Shown: positions 34,921 through 43,226 of the stretch, one piece after another | Layout: each line of letters begins with the position of its first letter | Numbering within the stretch: position 1 is the stretch's first letter | Source: JACVRW01 sp963825345 | GTDB taxonomy: Bacteria; Actinomycetota; Thermoleophilia; Solirubrobacterales; Thermoleophilaceae | DNA: 64,000 nt | Assembly: GCA_963825345.1 (NCBI GenBank) | Contig: CAWGSQ010000012.1 | Span: 1 to 64,000 of the forward strand | Direction of reading: 5' to 3' | Notes under the pieces: model-generated | Told to the model about the DNA's origin: nothing | What the model saw: the letters and a program-made list of their open reading frames with translations, nothing else | Database searches by the model: none | Translations under genes and position numbers: made by a program

Positions 34921-36020
34921 GGCGCGACCATCCTGCGGCCCACGAAGCGCTCGGCGGCCCGCAGGACTCCCAGGGCGCCCGTGCGATCCGCCACGCGCAT
35001 CCCGGCGGCGGCGAGGGAGAGGGCCGAGGGGCGGCCGCCGCCGAGCGCGCCGCTCTCGATCAGCTCCCGGTACCACTCGATCGTGTCGGTGAGCGTCCGC
35101 TCGAGGCTGCGCGCGCGGTAGCCGAGCTCGCGCCGTGCTTTACCCGACGAGTAGCGCCAGTTCTGCGCCATGAGGACGAGCCCTTCGGCGGAGATCGGGC
35201 TAGGCAGGCCGGCGGCCTCCGCGGCCCGCGCGATGGCGCCCGCCTCCGTCGGCAGCACAAGCAACGGGTGGCGCACGCCCGACAGCTTCGCCACGCGCTC
35301 GAACAGGCTCGCCCAGGCGATGTCATGCCCGCCGAGCACGTAGCGCTCGCCCGGCGTGCCGCGCTCCGCGGCGCGCAGGTGGCCCTTGGCCACGTCGCGC
35401 ACGTCCACGACGTTCGTGTCGCCGTCCACGATGGCCGGCAGCCGCCCGCGCATGTAGTTCCCGATCAGGCGCGTGGAGGTCTCGCCCGGAGCGCTGCGGT
35501 CCACCGGCACGCCGAACACGTACGAGGGGTTCACGATCACCACCTCCACGTCGTTGCGCGCGCCGGCCGCCAGCGCCTCCGCCTCGCCCTCGTGCTTTGC
35601 GTCCGGATAGGCGAGCCCGAGCCCGCCGCCGCGGTAGAAGTCCTCCTCGGTGCCGACCTCGCCGGGCGGCGCCGGGCCGATACCCGCAACGCTCGACGTG
35701 ACCACCACGCGCCGCACGTCCTCGGCCGCCGCCGCCTCCACGGCCAGCCGCGGCGCCAGCGCGTTCATCTCCCAGACGCGCTCGGCCGGGTGGGAGCCGA
35801 CGAAGCCGGCGCAGTGGAACACCGTGTCGCAGCCGCGGAAGGCCCGCCGCAGCGCCCCGCGGTCCAGTACGTCAGCCCGAACCGGGTCGAACTCGATCTC
35901 GCCAAGGCGTGTGAGGCGGCTCTCGTCCCGGTATGTGACCCTCACGGGGTGGTCGGCGGACGCAAGCCGGGCCACGTGCGCGCCGATAAACCCCGTGGCG
36001 CCAGTTACACAGACCGTCAC
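34917..36020 (-). CDS. NAD-dependent epimerase/dehydratase (extended SDR)
   Basis: The Rossmann motif 'VCVTGATGFIGAHVARL', the catalytic YxxxK in 'LAYPDAKHEGE' and 'VVDVRDVAKGHLRAAERG' identify an extended short-chain dehydrogenase like dihydroflavonol-reductase/HpnA-type proteins. The substrate is unknown. GTG 36020 is preferred to an upstream in-frame start, because it lies directly at the first strand and leaves about 60 bases to the divergent subtilisin gene. It overlaps tadA by four bases. Confidence 0.9.
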   Translation of the reverse strand: MTVCVTGATGFIGAHVARLASADHPVRVTYRDESRLTRLGEIEFDPVRADVLDRGALRRAFRGCDTVFHCAGFVGSHPAERVWEMNALAPRLAVEAAAAEDVRRVVVTSSVAGIGPAPPGEVGTEEDFYRGGGLGLAYPDAKHEGEAEALAAGARNDVEVVIVNPSYVFGVPVDRSAPGETSTRLIGNYMRGRLPAIVDGDTNVVDVRDVAKGHLRAAERGTPGERYVLGGHDIAWASLFERVAKLSGVRHPLLVLPTEAGAIARAAEAAGLPSPISAEGLVLMAQNWRYSSGKARRELGYRARSLERTLTDTIEWYRELIESGALGGGRPSALSLAAAGMRVADRTGALGVLRAAERFVGRRMVAP

Positions 36021-36079
36021 AACTTCCGCGTGGGCAATTTGTTCCTGCGTTCGTACACTCCGGAGCCCACCGTAAACCA

Positions 36080-37387
36080 ATGCCGATTCGCCTCCCCCTC
36101 CTCCTAGCCGCCCTCTCGCTGGTGCTGCTCGTTCCCGCCGCCGCGCGGGCGGCCGATTACGTGCCCGACGAGGTGATCGTCAAATACGAGGACGGCACGG
36201 GCGGCGGCGTGGCGGCCCAGGTGGCCGCCGAGGCGGGCACCGGCGCCGTACAGGCGCTCCCGGGAGGCTCCGAGCAGCTCTCGATCGATGATGGCGAGTC
36301 GGTGCGCGAGACGATCGCCGAGCTCCAGAAGGACCCGAACGTGGCGTACGCGGTGCCGAACTGGCGCGCGCACGCAGCCGCCGTGGCGCCCGACGACCCG
36401 GAGTCGCGGCTTCAGTGGAACCTGTTTGGGAAGTACGGCATCAACGCGGTCGACGCTTGGACGCTCGCCGAGGGACTCGGCGCGCCCGGCGGCCGTGGTG
36501 CTCTGGTGGCCGTGATCGACAGCGGCGTGGCCTACGAGCGGCGCGGGCGCTATCGGCGCGCGCCGGACCTTCGCCGCTCCACTTTCGTCCGGCCATGGGA
36601 TTTCCTCGGGCGGGACCGGCATCCGAATGACCTCTATGGCCACGGCACCCACGTGGCGGGCACGATCGCGCAGACGACCAACAACGGTCTCGGCACGGCC
36701 GGCATCGCCTACAACGCGAGGATCATGCCGCTGCGGGTGCTCGACGCCTATGGCGAGGGCGACTCCGCGGACATCGCGCGGGCGGTGCGCTACGCAGCCC
36801 GCCACGGCGCCGACGTGATCAACCTCTCGCTCGAGTTCCCGAGCTACGTGCGAGCGGCCGAGATCCCGGACGTGGTGAGCGCGCTCCGGTATGCGAACAG
36901 CAAGGGTGTGCTGGTGGTGGCCGCCGCTGGAAACCACACGCATCTCGCCGTCGCATATCCGGCGCGGGTGCGCTCGGTGCTCGCCGTGGGGGCGACCACG
37001 ATCACGGGCTGCCAGGCCGAGTATTCGAATGCCGGCGAGGACCTGGACCTGATGGCGCCCGGCGGCGGCTTCGACGCGCCGAACGCCGATGGCGTCTGGG
37101 ACGCCACGCACTGCAACCCCGATGCGCTCGGCAGGCCGATCGTGCAGGAGACCTTCAGGCGCGCCCGGCTGGTTCAGAAGTTCGGCTTCCCGCGCAACTT
37201 CGAGGGCACCTCCATGGCGAGTCCCCATGTGGCCGCTATCGCGGCGCTCGTGATCGCCACGAAGCGGCTCGGTGCCCACCCGAGCCCCGCCGAGCTCGAG
37301 AGCCACCTCGAGGCCACCGCCCGGCACACGGACCGGCCCGATCGCTACGGCGCGGGCCTCGTGGACGCGGCCGCCGCCCTGCGCTAG
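36080..37387 (+). CDS. Secreted subtilisin-family serine peptidase
   Basis: The signal peptide (1-24) is followed by an inhibitor-like propeptide (about 25-100, 'DEVIVKYEDG', 'DPNVAYAVPNW'). The S8 catalytic domain has the triad Asp ('VAVIDSGVAY', near 147), His ('GHGTHVAGT', near 189) and Ser ('GTSMASPHVAA', near 378). It is a complete 435-residue extracellular protease. It has no C-terminal membrane helix, so it is not a mycosin of the type VII locus 4 kb away. Confidence 0.95.
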   Translation: MPIRLPLLLAALSLVLLVPAAARAADYVPDEVIVKYEDGTGGGVAAQVAAEAGTGAVQALPGGSEQLSIDDGESVRETIAELQKDPNVAYAVPNWRAHAAAVAPDDPESRLQWNLFGKYGINAVDAWTLAEGLGAPGGRGALVAVIDSGVAYERRGRYRRAPDLRRSTFVRPWDFLGRDRHPNDLYGHGTHVAGTIAQTTNNGLGTAGIAYNARIMPLRVLDAYGEGDSADIARAVRYAARHGADVINLSLEFPSYVRAAEIPDVVSALRYANSKGVLVVAAAGNHTHLAVAYPARVRSVLAVGATTITGCQAEYSNAGEDLDLMAPGGGFDAPNADGVWDATHCNPDALGRPIVQETFRRARLVQKFGFPRNFEGTSMASPHVAAIAALVIATKRLGAHPSPAELESHLEATARHTDRPDRYGAGLVDAAAALR

Positions 37388-37391
37388 CGCC

Positions 37392-37835
37392 TTAGGTCGT
37401 CCGGATGATCATCACGCTGCAGGGAGCGTGATGGGAGACCTTGTTCGGCACGCTGCCGAGCAGGAAGCGCTTGGCGCCGGTCATTCCCTTGTTGCCGACC
37501 ACGATCAGGTCGGCCTTCTCCTCCTCGGCCACGTCGAGGATCGCGTCCGCGGGATCGCCCTCGCGCGCGTGAGTCTCGACGTCGACGCCGGCATCGCGGA
37601 GTGACGCGGCCGCCTTCTCGAGCGTCTCGGCCACGTCCTCGCGCGGGTTGACCATCCACTGGAGGTCACCCGGCACCTCCTGGCGCTCCTCGCGCAGGCG
37701 CCCCTCGGGCACCGGCTCATAGGCGCTCACCAGGTGAACCTTCGCGCCGACGTTCTTTGCGAGCTCTGACGCCTGGCGTACAGCCTCACCTGCGGTCTCA
37801 GAGCCGTCCGTTCCTACGACCATGGAAGTGAACAC
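37392..37835 (-). CDS. Universal stress protein (UspA family)
   Basis: The N-terminal 'MVVGTDGSETAGEAV' and C-terminal ATP-binding 'VVGNKGMTGAKRFLLGSVPNKV' (GxxG-x9-GS type, last residues trimmed) show an ATP-binding UspA domain, single copy. A GTG start five codons before 'MVVGTDGSE' gives the usual family N-terminus; the exact base is uncertain by one. It is divergent from the response regulator and four bases from the convergent subtilisin gene. Confidence 0.9.
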   Translation of the reverse strand: MFTSMVVGTDGSETAGEAVRQASELAKNVGAKVHLVSAYEPVPEGRLREERQEVPGDLQWMVNPREDVAETLEKAAASLRDAGVDVETHAREGDPADAILDVAEEEKADLIVVGNKGMTGAKRFLLGSVPNKVSHHAPCSVMIIRTT

Positions 37836-37891
37836 GCATGGACTATATGGGGGATGGCCGATTCGCGGCCTAGGCATTAGGGTGGACTCGG

Positions 37892-38518
37892 ATGTCCACA
37901 TTTACCCGTTGCTTGGCCGTCGACGATCACCCGACGGTGCGGCAGGGACTCGGCCTCATGTTCGGACTGGCCCCCGACCTTGAGCTCGTTGGGTCGGTCG
38001 AGAATGGTGAGGACGTGATCGAAGCCGTGAAGCGCCTCCGCCCGGAGGTCGTGATCATGGACGTGCGGCTGCCCGGCATCGACGGCATCTCCGCGGTCAA
38101 GCGCATCGCCGAGGCTGCTCCCGAGGTGAAGACCGTGATGTTCTCGGCCTACGGGGACAAGCGCCTGCTCTCGGACGCGATCGCCGCGGGCGCGCGTGGC
38201 TATGTGATGAAGGGCTCGCCGCCGGAGGACCTCCTGCGCGCGATCCGCACGGTGTCCGGCGGCAAGCCGTTCGTGGACCCGTCGCTCTCGCCGGCGCTGC
38301 TCATGTCGCAGGTCGGGCCCGACGCACCGCTCTCCGAGCGCGAGCGCGAGATCCTCCAGCTGCTCGCGGAGGGCCTCCACACCGAGGAGGTCGCACGGCG
38401 CATCGGGCTGAGCACCGAGACGGTCAAGTCGGATACCAAGCGCGCAATCCTCAAGCTCGAGGCAGATACGCGCGTGCACGCCGTGGCGATCGCGCTCCGC
38501 CAGGCGATCATCGAGTAG
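37892..38518 (+). CDS. NarL/LuxR-type response regulator
   Basis: The receiver domain has the acidic pair 'VDDHP' (10-12) and phosphoacceptor Asp57 ('VVIMDVRLPG'), and Lys near 109 ('YVMKGS'). The C-terminal LuxR helix-turn-helix is 'LSEREREILQLLAEGLHTEEVARRIG', here cited by its ends only. No histidine kinase is encoded nearby, so its partner lies elsewhere. The 30-residue membrane peptide follows after 11 bases. Confidence 0.93.
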   Translation: MSTFTRCLAVDDHPTVRQGLGLMFGLAPDLELVGSVENGEDVIEAVKRLRPEVVIMDVRLPGIDGISAVKRIAEAAPEVKTVMFSAYGDKRLLSDAIAAGARGYVMKGSPPEDLLRAIRTVSGGKPFVDPSLSPALLMSQVGPDAPLSEREREILQLLAEGLHTEEVARRIGLSTETVKSDTKRAILKLEADTRVHAVAIALRQAIIE

Positions 38519-38529
38519 GCGATCAGCCG

Positions 38530-38622
38530 GTGCAGCCGCCGCGCTTCTGGATCGTGCTTCAGATCCTGATCGTGATCTTCGTGCTGATCGGCGCGGTGAT
38601 CGCGATCACGAAGCTGGCCTGA
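38530..38622 (+). CDS. Predicted single-helix membrane peptide (30 aa)
   Basis: A GTG-started frame gives 30 residues. After 'VQPPRFW' comes one uninterrupted hydrophobic helix of about 20 residues and the end 'TKLA'. It lies 11 bases after the response regulator in the same direction and overlaps the 3' end of the convergent permease gene. No strong ribosome site is visible, so it is a candidate only. Confidence 0.4.
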   Translation: MQPPRFWIVLQILIVIFVLIGAVIAITKLA

Positions 38623-39745
38623 GCGGCGGCGCCTCTCCCGCGTCGGGCGCGAGCTGCTGCTCCACCGGGTCGGGCAGCTCGATCTCCGTTCTTCGGCTCT
38701 CGGCGTAGCCCTCCTCGACGGGCTTCACCCAGAATTCCTCCACCGTGATGATGATCAGCGAGAGGATCGGCACGGCCACGAACAGGCCGACGAACCCGAA
38801 CAGCTGACCGACCACCACCACGCCGATGGCGATCACGGCGGGGTGCAGGCGCACCCGCTGAGCCATGATGATCGGGATCGTGACGTTGCTCTCGAGCTGC
38901 TGCACGAGGATGTACGCGCCCAGCACGAGAACCGCCTTGCCGGGCGAGTCGGTGAGGGCGAAGAGCGTTGGCGGGATCGCGCCCGCGATCGCCCCGAAGT
39001 AGGGCACCACCACGAGCAGCGCCGACAGGACCGCGAAGAAGATCGCGAAGTCGAGGCCGACGATCGTGAGCGCGACATAGAGCATCACGCCGGTCACGAC
39101 CATGTCGATCACCACCCCCTCCATCCAGCCGATCCAGGAGGTGCGGATGCGGCCCAACACCTGACGCACGTGCTCGCGCCTCGGCGGCGGCGCGAGCCGC
39201 AGGAGCCCCTCCACCAGAGGCTCGGGGCGGATCGCCATGTAGTAGCTCGTGATCAGGATCAGGACGAGCGCTCCGAGCACGCCCGCCACGTTCAGGCCGA
39301 TCGAGGTGATCGGTCCGATCAGGCGGTCCGGCTGATCGGTGTAGCGCTCGGCGAAGCTCTGGACCTTGTCGCCCACCTCGCCCGCGCTCTGACCCGTCAC
39401 GTCGGCGTAGACCCTCTCGAGGTCGTGGACGGTCGCCGGCACGTCCTCCACGAAGCGGTCCGTCTGGTCGACGAACGGGGGGATCAGCAGGTAGATGATC
39501 AGCGCGAGCACGCTGATGCCGCCGAGCAGGGCGAGGAGGGCACCCACCGGTCGGGGAATCCCGAAGCGCTCCAGGCGCCGCGCCGCCGCCGCGAGCGGGA
39601 TCGCGACGATCACGGTCACGAGGATCGCCAGCAGCAGCGTCACGAGCTGGCGGAACAGCAGGCCGAACAGGAGCAGCGCGGCCGCCAGCAGCACCGCCCG
39701 GTAGACGACCTGAGGACCCGACGCCGTGTTGTCCTGGTCGTTCAT
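38606..39745 (-). CDS. AI-2E/PerM-family membrane transporter
   Basis: This 379-residue protein has about eight membrane helices. The conserved family segments are 'LVVVPYFGAIAGAIPPTLFAL' (cited in part: PYFGAIAGAIPP) and 'VTIPIIMAQRVRLHPAVIAIG'. The family includes TqsA and Na+/H+ antiporter-like members, and the substrate is unknown. The upstream hairpin at 39778-39804 separates it from the CsbD gene. Confidence 0.92.
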   Translation of the reverse strand: MNDQDNTASGPQVVYRAVLLAAALLLFGLLFRQLVTLLLAILVTVIVAIPLAAAARRLERFGIPRPVGALLALLGGISVLALIIYLLIPPFVDQTDRFVEDVPATVHDLERVYADVTGQSAGEVGDKVQSFAERYTDQPDRLIGPITSIGLNVAGVLGALVLILITSYYMAIRPEPLVEGLLRLAPPPRREHVRQVLGRIRTSWIGWMEGVVIDMVVTGVMLYVALTIVGLDFAIFFAVLSALLVVVPYFGAIAGAIPPTLFALTDSPGKAVLVLGAYILVQQLESNVTIPIIMAQRVRLHPAVIAIGVVVVGQLFGFVGLFVAVPILSLIIITVEEFWVKPVEEGYAESRRTEIELPDPVEQQLAPDAGEAPPLRPAS

Positions 39746-39777
39746 CGGCGCGGCCTACGGTACGCCCCCCGAAAGAC

Positions 39778-39804
39778 GGACGGGCGCCCCAGGGGCGCCC
39801 GTCC
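39778..39804 (-). terminator. Strong hairpin terminator after the CsbD gene
   Basis: A perfect 13-bp stem GGACGGGCGCCCC / GGGGCGCCCGTCC is separated by a single base. Read on the minus strand it is followed by TCTTTC, a weak T-rich tail. It lies 28 bases after the csbD-like stop and upstream of the permease start, as expected of an intrinsic terminator. Confidence 0.7.
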
Positions 39805-39832
39805 AAACACCTGAATTTCGGAGTGCGTCGCG

Positions 39833-40021
39833 CTAGGTCCGACGCTCGAGGTCGGCCACATCCTGGGCCTTCTCCTCGACTCGGTCCTGCGCGTCCGCGA
39901 GGTTCTCCTTCTCCTCGCCCTTGCGCTCCTCGCGCCGGCCCTCTGCCCGCAGGGAGCCATCGCCCGCCACGTCGCCGGCAGCCTTCTTCGCACGTCCCGT
40001 GATCTTGTCGATGATGCTCAT
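39833..40021 (-). CDS. CsbD-like stress protein
   Basis: The 62-residue hydrophilic protein starts 'MSIIDKITGRAKKAAGDV' and continues with charged helices ('GRREERKGEEKENLADAQ'). This is the CsbD family pattern; members are small general-stress proteins of unknown mechanism. ATG 40021 is the family start. It is divergent from plsC. Confidence 0.85.
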   Translation of the reverse strand: MSIIDKITGRAKKAAGDVAGDGSLRAEGRREERKGEEKENLADAQDRVEEKAQDVADLERRT

Positions 40022-40075
40022 GTAAGGAGCGGTACCCCGGTTATCGCGACCGAAAACGCGTATAGCGTCCGGACC

Positions 40076-40846
40076 GTGACCAACGAGGAAGCCCACCGTC
40101 TGGCCCGTGAGAAGGGCGTTTCTCGCTGGCTGTACGCCCTGGTGCGCGGAATCGTCTCGCCGCTGTTTCGCCTGTATTTCCGCATGCACGTGTCGGGCGC
40201 CGAGCACATCCCGGCCGAGGGCGCGGCCGTGATCGCGCCCAACCACAAGAGCTTCTGGGACTCGTTCTTCATCGGCGTTTGCACGCGTCGGCACCTGCGC
40301 TTCATGGCCAAGACCGAGCTGATCCAGGCACGCTACGGGCGCCTCCTGGTGCGTCTCGGCGCCTTCCCCGTCCGGCGCGGCCAGGCCGACGCGGACGCCC
40401 TCGAGACCGCGCGCGTGATCCTCAGCCAGGGCGGCCTCCTCGCCCTGTTCCCCGAGGGCACGCGCGTGCGCGACCCGGACCAGCTCGGCAACCCCCGCCG
40501 CGGCGCGGGCCGCCTGGCGCTCGAGACCGGGGCGCCGCTCGTGCCCTGCGCGATCACCGGCACCGAGAAGATCTTCCGCAGCGCCTTCCCGGTGCCGCGC
40601 CGCGTGCAGGTGGCGTTCTCCGAGCCAATCCCGGTGTCGGACCTGGCGGCGACCCCCGACGCAGCCTCGACACTGATCGCGGACACGCTGTGGCCCGAGG
40701 TCGAGGGCGAGTACCGGCGCCTGCGCGCGCGGCCGACGTTGATAGCCGCCGGCCTCGCCGCGCTCGGCATCGGCGGCGGGCTGCTCGCGCGGAGTCGCCG
40801 CAAGCCCAAGCCGCGGCGCGGGCTCGATCGTCTACGGCGGCGGTGA
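40076..40846 (+). CDS. 1-acyl-glycerol-3-phosphate acyltransferase-like
   Basis: The HX4D catalytic motif 'APNHKSFWDSFF' (H57, D62) and substrate motif 'ALFPEGTRVRD' (near 125) place it in the PlsC/LPLAT family of phospholipid biosynthesis. The C-terminal 'LLARSRRKPKPRRG' is a basic tail after a hydrophobic stretch. It is started by GTG 40076, where the coding potential begins. Acyl acceptor specificity is not readable. Confidence 0.9.
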   Translation: MTNEEAHRLAREKGVSRWLYALVRGIVSPLFRLYFRMHVSGAEHIPAEGAAVIAPNHKSFWDSFFIGVCTRRHLRFMAKTELIQARYGRLLVRLGAFPVRRGQADADALETARVILSQGGLLALFPEGTRVRDPDQLGNPRRGAGRLALETGAPLVPCAITGTEKIFRSAFPVPRRVQVAFSEPIPVSDLAATPDAASTLIADTLWPEVEGEYRRLRARPTLIAAGLAALGIGGGLLARSRRKPKPRRGLDRLRRR

Positions 40847-40867
40847 AGGGGTTGGTTTTCGAGGGCT

Positions 40868-40906
40868 TATCGCGATCTACCGCGTTATACGCGGATATGC
40901 GCGATA
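40868..40906. promoter_or_regulatory. Nested palindrome between plsC-like gene and nucS
   Basis: Outer arms TATCGCG / CGCGATA enclose inner arms CCGCG / CGCGG around TTATA, with equal 5-base interruptions on both sides, giving 39 bases of two-fold symmetry. It lies 21 bases after the acyltransferase and 60 bases before nucS. It lacks a T-run, so an operator for nucS or a nonstandard terminator are both possible. Confidence 0.5.
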
Positions 40907-40966
40907 GGTCCCCCTTCAATCCCCGCTGTTAGCCCCGTCCGATCCCGCGATTACGTTGAGCCCGGC

Positions 40967-41623
40967 ATGAGACTCATCGTCGCCCGCTGCGAGGTCCGCT
41001 ACTCCGGCCGCCTCTCCACCGTCCTTCCTGAGGCGCTTCGGCTGCTGATGCTGAAGTCGGACGGTTCGGTGATGGTGCATGCCGACACGGGCGGCTACAA
41101 GCCTCAGAACTGGATGACGCCGCCCACGGTGATCGAGGAGGAGCCGGGGCTGCTCGTGGTGCGTAAGAAGGGCGCCGAGGATCGGATCGAGATCCGCATC
41201 GCCGAGGTGCTCTCGGATGTGACGCATGACATGGGCGAGGCCGCCGCTCTCGAGAAGGAGGGCGTCGAGCGGGAGCTCCAGGAGCTGCTCGCCGACGCGC
41301 CGCCGGAGGGCATGAGGCTCGTCCGGCGCGAGTGGCCCACGGACATCGGTCCGGTCGACCTCATGTGCCGCGACGACAACGACGAGTTCGTGGCCGTGGA
41401 GATCAAGCGCATCGCCACGATCGACGCCGTTGAGCAACTCACGCGCTACCTGGAACGCATCTGCGAAGAACCAGGCCTTCACCGCTGTCGTGGCGTTCTG
41501 GCAGCGCAGACGATCAAGCCTCAGGCCCGCGTGCTGGCGGAATCCAGAGGTATCGCATGCGTCGAGGTTGACCCCTCGGTCCTTCGAGGAGATCGCGAGC
41601 CCGACCTGACGCTGTTCGCCTAG
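40967..41623 (+). CDS. nucS: Mismatch endonuclease NucS/EndoMS
   Basis: The 218-residue protein has the NucS N-terminal dimer domain ('RLIVARCEVRYSGRLST') and the C-terminal RecB-like nuclease core. The core shows 'PVDLMCRDDNDEFVAVEIKR' with its catalytic Asp, Glu and Lys. The extreme C-terminus 'DLTLFA' fits the beta-clamp-binding peptide of the family. NucS cleaves both strands at mismatches and replaces MutS/MutL in most Actinobacteria. It overlaps the convergent PPK2 gene by four bases. Confidence 0.96.
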   Translation: MRLIVARCEVRYSGRLSTVLPEALRLLMLKSDGSVMVHADTGGYKPQNWMTPPTVIEEEPGLLVVRKKGAEDRIEIRIAEVLSDVTHDMGEAAALEKEGVERELQELLADAPPEGMRLVRREWPTDIGPVDLMCRDDNDEFVAVEIKRIATIDAVEQLTRYLERICEEPGLHRCRGVLAAQTIKPQARVLAESRGIACVEVDPSVLRGDREPDLTLFA

Positions 41624-42393
41624 GCGGCGGGCGGAGGCGGCACCGGAAAGCCGCGCTCGCGCATCCCGCGCTCCACCTCGGCGATCACGGTCTCGATCAC
41701 CTTCACGCGGGCGAAGCGCTTGTCGTCACCCTCCACGAGCTGCCACGGCGCGTGCGCATGCTCGGTCCGCTCGAGCATGTCCTCGACCGCCTCCACGTAT
41801 TGCGGCCGCTTCTCACGGTTGCGCCAGTCCTCGTCGGTCATCTTCCAGCTCTTGAGTGGGTTCTTCTCGCGCTTCTCGAAGCGATGGAGCTGCTCCTCGT
41901 CAGAGACATGCACCCAGAACTTCACGAGCACGCCGCTCTCGATGCAGAACGTGCGCTCGAACTCGACGATGGTCGCGTAGGCGCGCTCCCATTCCTCGGG
42001 GGTCGCGAACGCCTCGACGCGCTCGACGAGCACGCGGCCGTACCACGAGCGATCGAAGACGCTCATCCCGCCGAGCCCGGGAAGCGCGGGCCAGAAGCGC
42101 CACAGGAAGTGATGCCGCTTTTCGGTCGCCGTGGGTGCTGCGGAGGACGACACGCGCACGTGGCGCGGATCGAGCGGCTCCACCAGGCGCCTCAGTGCTC
42201 CGCCCTTCCCGGAGGCATCCCAACCCTCGAGGACAACCGCGAGCGCCGGGCCCAACCTCCCTGCATAGCCGGGCAGCTTTCCGCCAAGGGCCAACCGCAG
42301 CTCCGAAAAACGCGTCTGCGCAGCCTCGAGTCGCTCCTTGTATTCGCTCTTGGGGAGCGACAGGCTCAGGTCGAGCCCGTCTAGCCGTCCCAC
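41620..42393 (-). CDS. ppk2: Polyphosphate kinase 2 family protein
   Basis: Walker A 'LEGWDASGKGG' (about 56-65), 'PTATEKRHHFLWRFW', 'FDRSWYGRVLVERVE' (about 112) and 'LVEGDDKRFARVKV' are the PPK2 landmarks of a single-domain enzyme of 257 residues. It transfers phosphate between polyphosphate and nucleotides. Whether it favours AMP, ADP or GDP cannot be read. It overlaps the upstream LLM gene by 13 bases, so it belongs to the P450-LLM-PPK2 transcript. Confidence 0.93.
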   Translation of the reverse strand: MGRLDGLDLSLSLPKSEYKERLEAAQTRFSELRLALGGKLPGYAGRLGPALAVVLEGWDASGKGGALRRLVEPLDPRHVRVSSSAAPTATEKRHHFLWRFWPALPGLGGMSVFDRSWYGRVLVERVEAFATPEEWERAYATIVEFERTFCIESGVLVKFWVHVSDEEQLHRFEKREKNPLKSWKMTDEDWRNREKRPQYVEAVEDMLERTEHAHAPWQLVEGDDKRFARVKVIETVIAEVERGMRERGFPVPPPPAA

Positions 42394-43226
42394 TCAGCTG
42401 CCACCTTCGCGAGCTCGTCGAGTTGCCGCTCGACCTCGCTCGGCTCCTCGGGCCGCAGGTAGAAGAGCGAGCGGGTCACGCCCGCAGCCTTGAGACGCTC
42501 GAGCAGCCGAAGCTCCGGCTTCGCACCGAACACGGTCACGGGTATCGGGTCGCGTCCGCCCGCCTCCGCGCGCCGCTGCAGCTCCGCGATCCGCTCGCTG
42601 AGTTCCTCCGGGCTCTTCACCCGGTTCGGAATCCATTCGTCGCCGTACGCCACCACGCGATCGAGCACCTTCTCGCCGAGCCCTCCCACGAGGATCGGCG
42701 GGTGCGGCGTCTGGACCGGCTTCGGCCAGCACCTGATCGGGTCGAACTCGACGATTCGGCCGTGGTACTCAGCCTCGTCCTGGGTCCAGATCGCCTTCAT
42801 GGCCTCGATGCTCTCGCGCATGCGTCGGAATCGCGTGTCCGGATCGGTGCCGTGGTTCTCCATCTCCTCCCTGTTCCAGCCGGCCCCCACGCCGAACAGG
42901 AAGCGCCCGCCGGACACGTGGTCGAGCGTGGCCACCTCCTTCGCCGTCAGGATCGGATCGCGCTCGATCACGAGGCAGACGCCGGTACCGAGCTTCAGCC
43001 GCTCGGTAACGCTCGCCGCGGCCGCCAGTGCCACGAACGGATCGACCGTGTGGCTGTACTCGCGCGGCAGCTCTCCGCCGCCCGGGTACGGCGTGTCCCG
43101 GCTCACCGGAATGTGTGTGTGCTCAGGCAGGAACAGTGACTCGAAGCCGCGCTCCTCAACCGCGCGGCCGAGCTCCGCGGGCTGCATCCCGTAGTCGGTG
43201 AGGAAGTGCGCCAGCCCTACTTCCAT
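42381..43226 (-). CDS. LLM-class F420-dependent oxidoreductase
   Basis: This 281-residue TIM-barrel protein has 'SLFLPEHTHIPVS', 'LGTGVCLVIERDPILTAKEVAT' (part cited) and 'FGVGAGWNREEMENHG', the coenzyme F420/FMN-binding pattern of luciferase-like monooxygenases. The TIGR03619-type F420-dependent group is a good guess. ATG 43226 overlaps the P450 stop by ten bases and gives the family N-terminus. Substrate unknown. Confidence 0.9.
   Translation of the reverse strand: MEVGLAHFLTDYGMQPAELGRAVEERGFESLFLPEHTHIPVSRDTPYPGGGELPREYSHTVDPFVALAAAASVTERLKLGTGVCLVIERDPILTAKEVATLDHVSGGRFLFGVGAGWNREEMENHGTDPDTRFRRMRESIEAMKAIWTQDEAEYHGRIVEFDPIRCWPKPVQTPHPPILVGGLGEKVLDRVVAYGDEWIPNRVKSPEELSERIAELQRRAEAGGRDPIPVTVFGAKPELRLLERLKAAGVTRSLFYLRPEEPSEVERQLDELAKVAAEWDG

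Noticed and set aside
36080..37387. Subtilisin as the mycosin (MycP) of the type VII locus
   Set aside because: It lacks the C-terminal membrane helix of mycosins, has a general secreted-subtilisin architecture, and lies several unrelated genes away.
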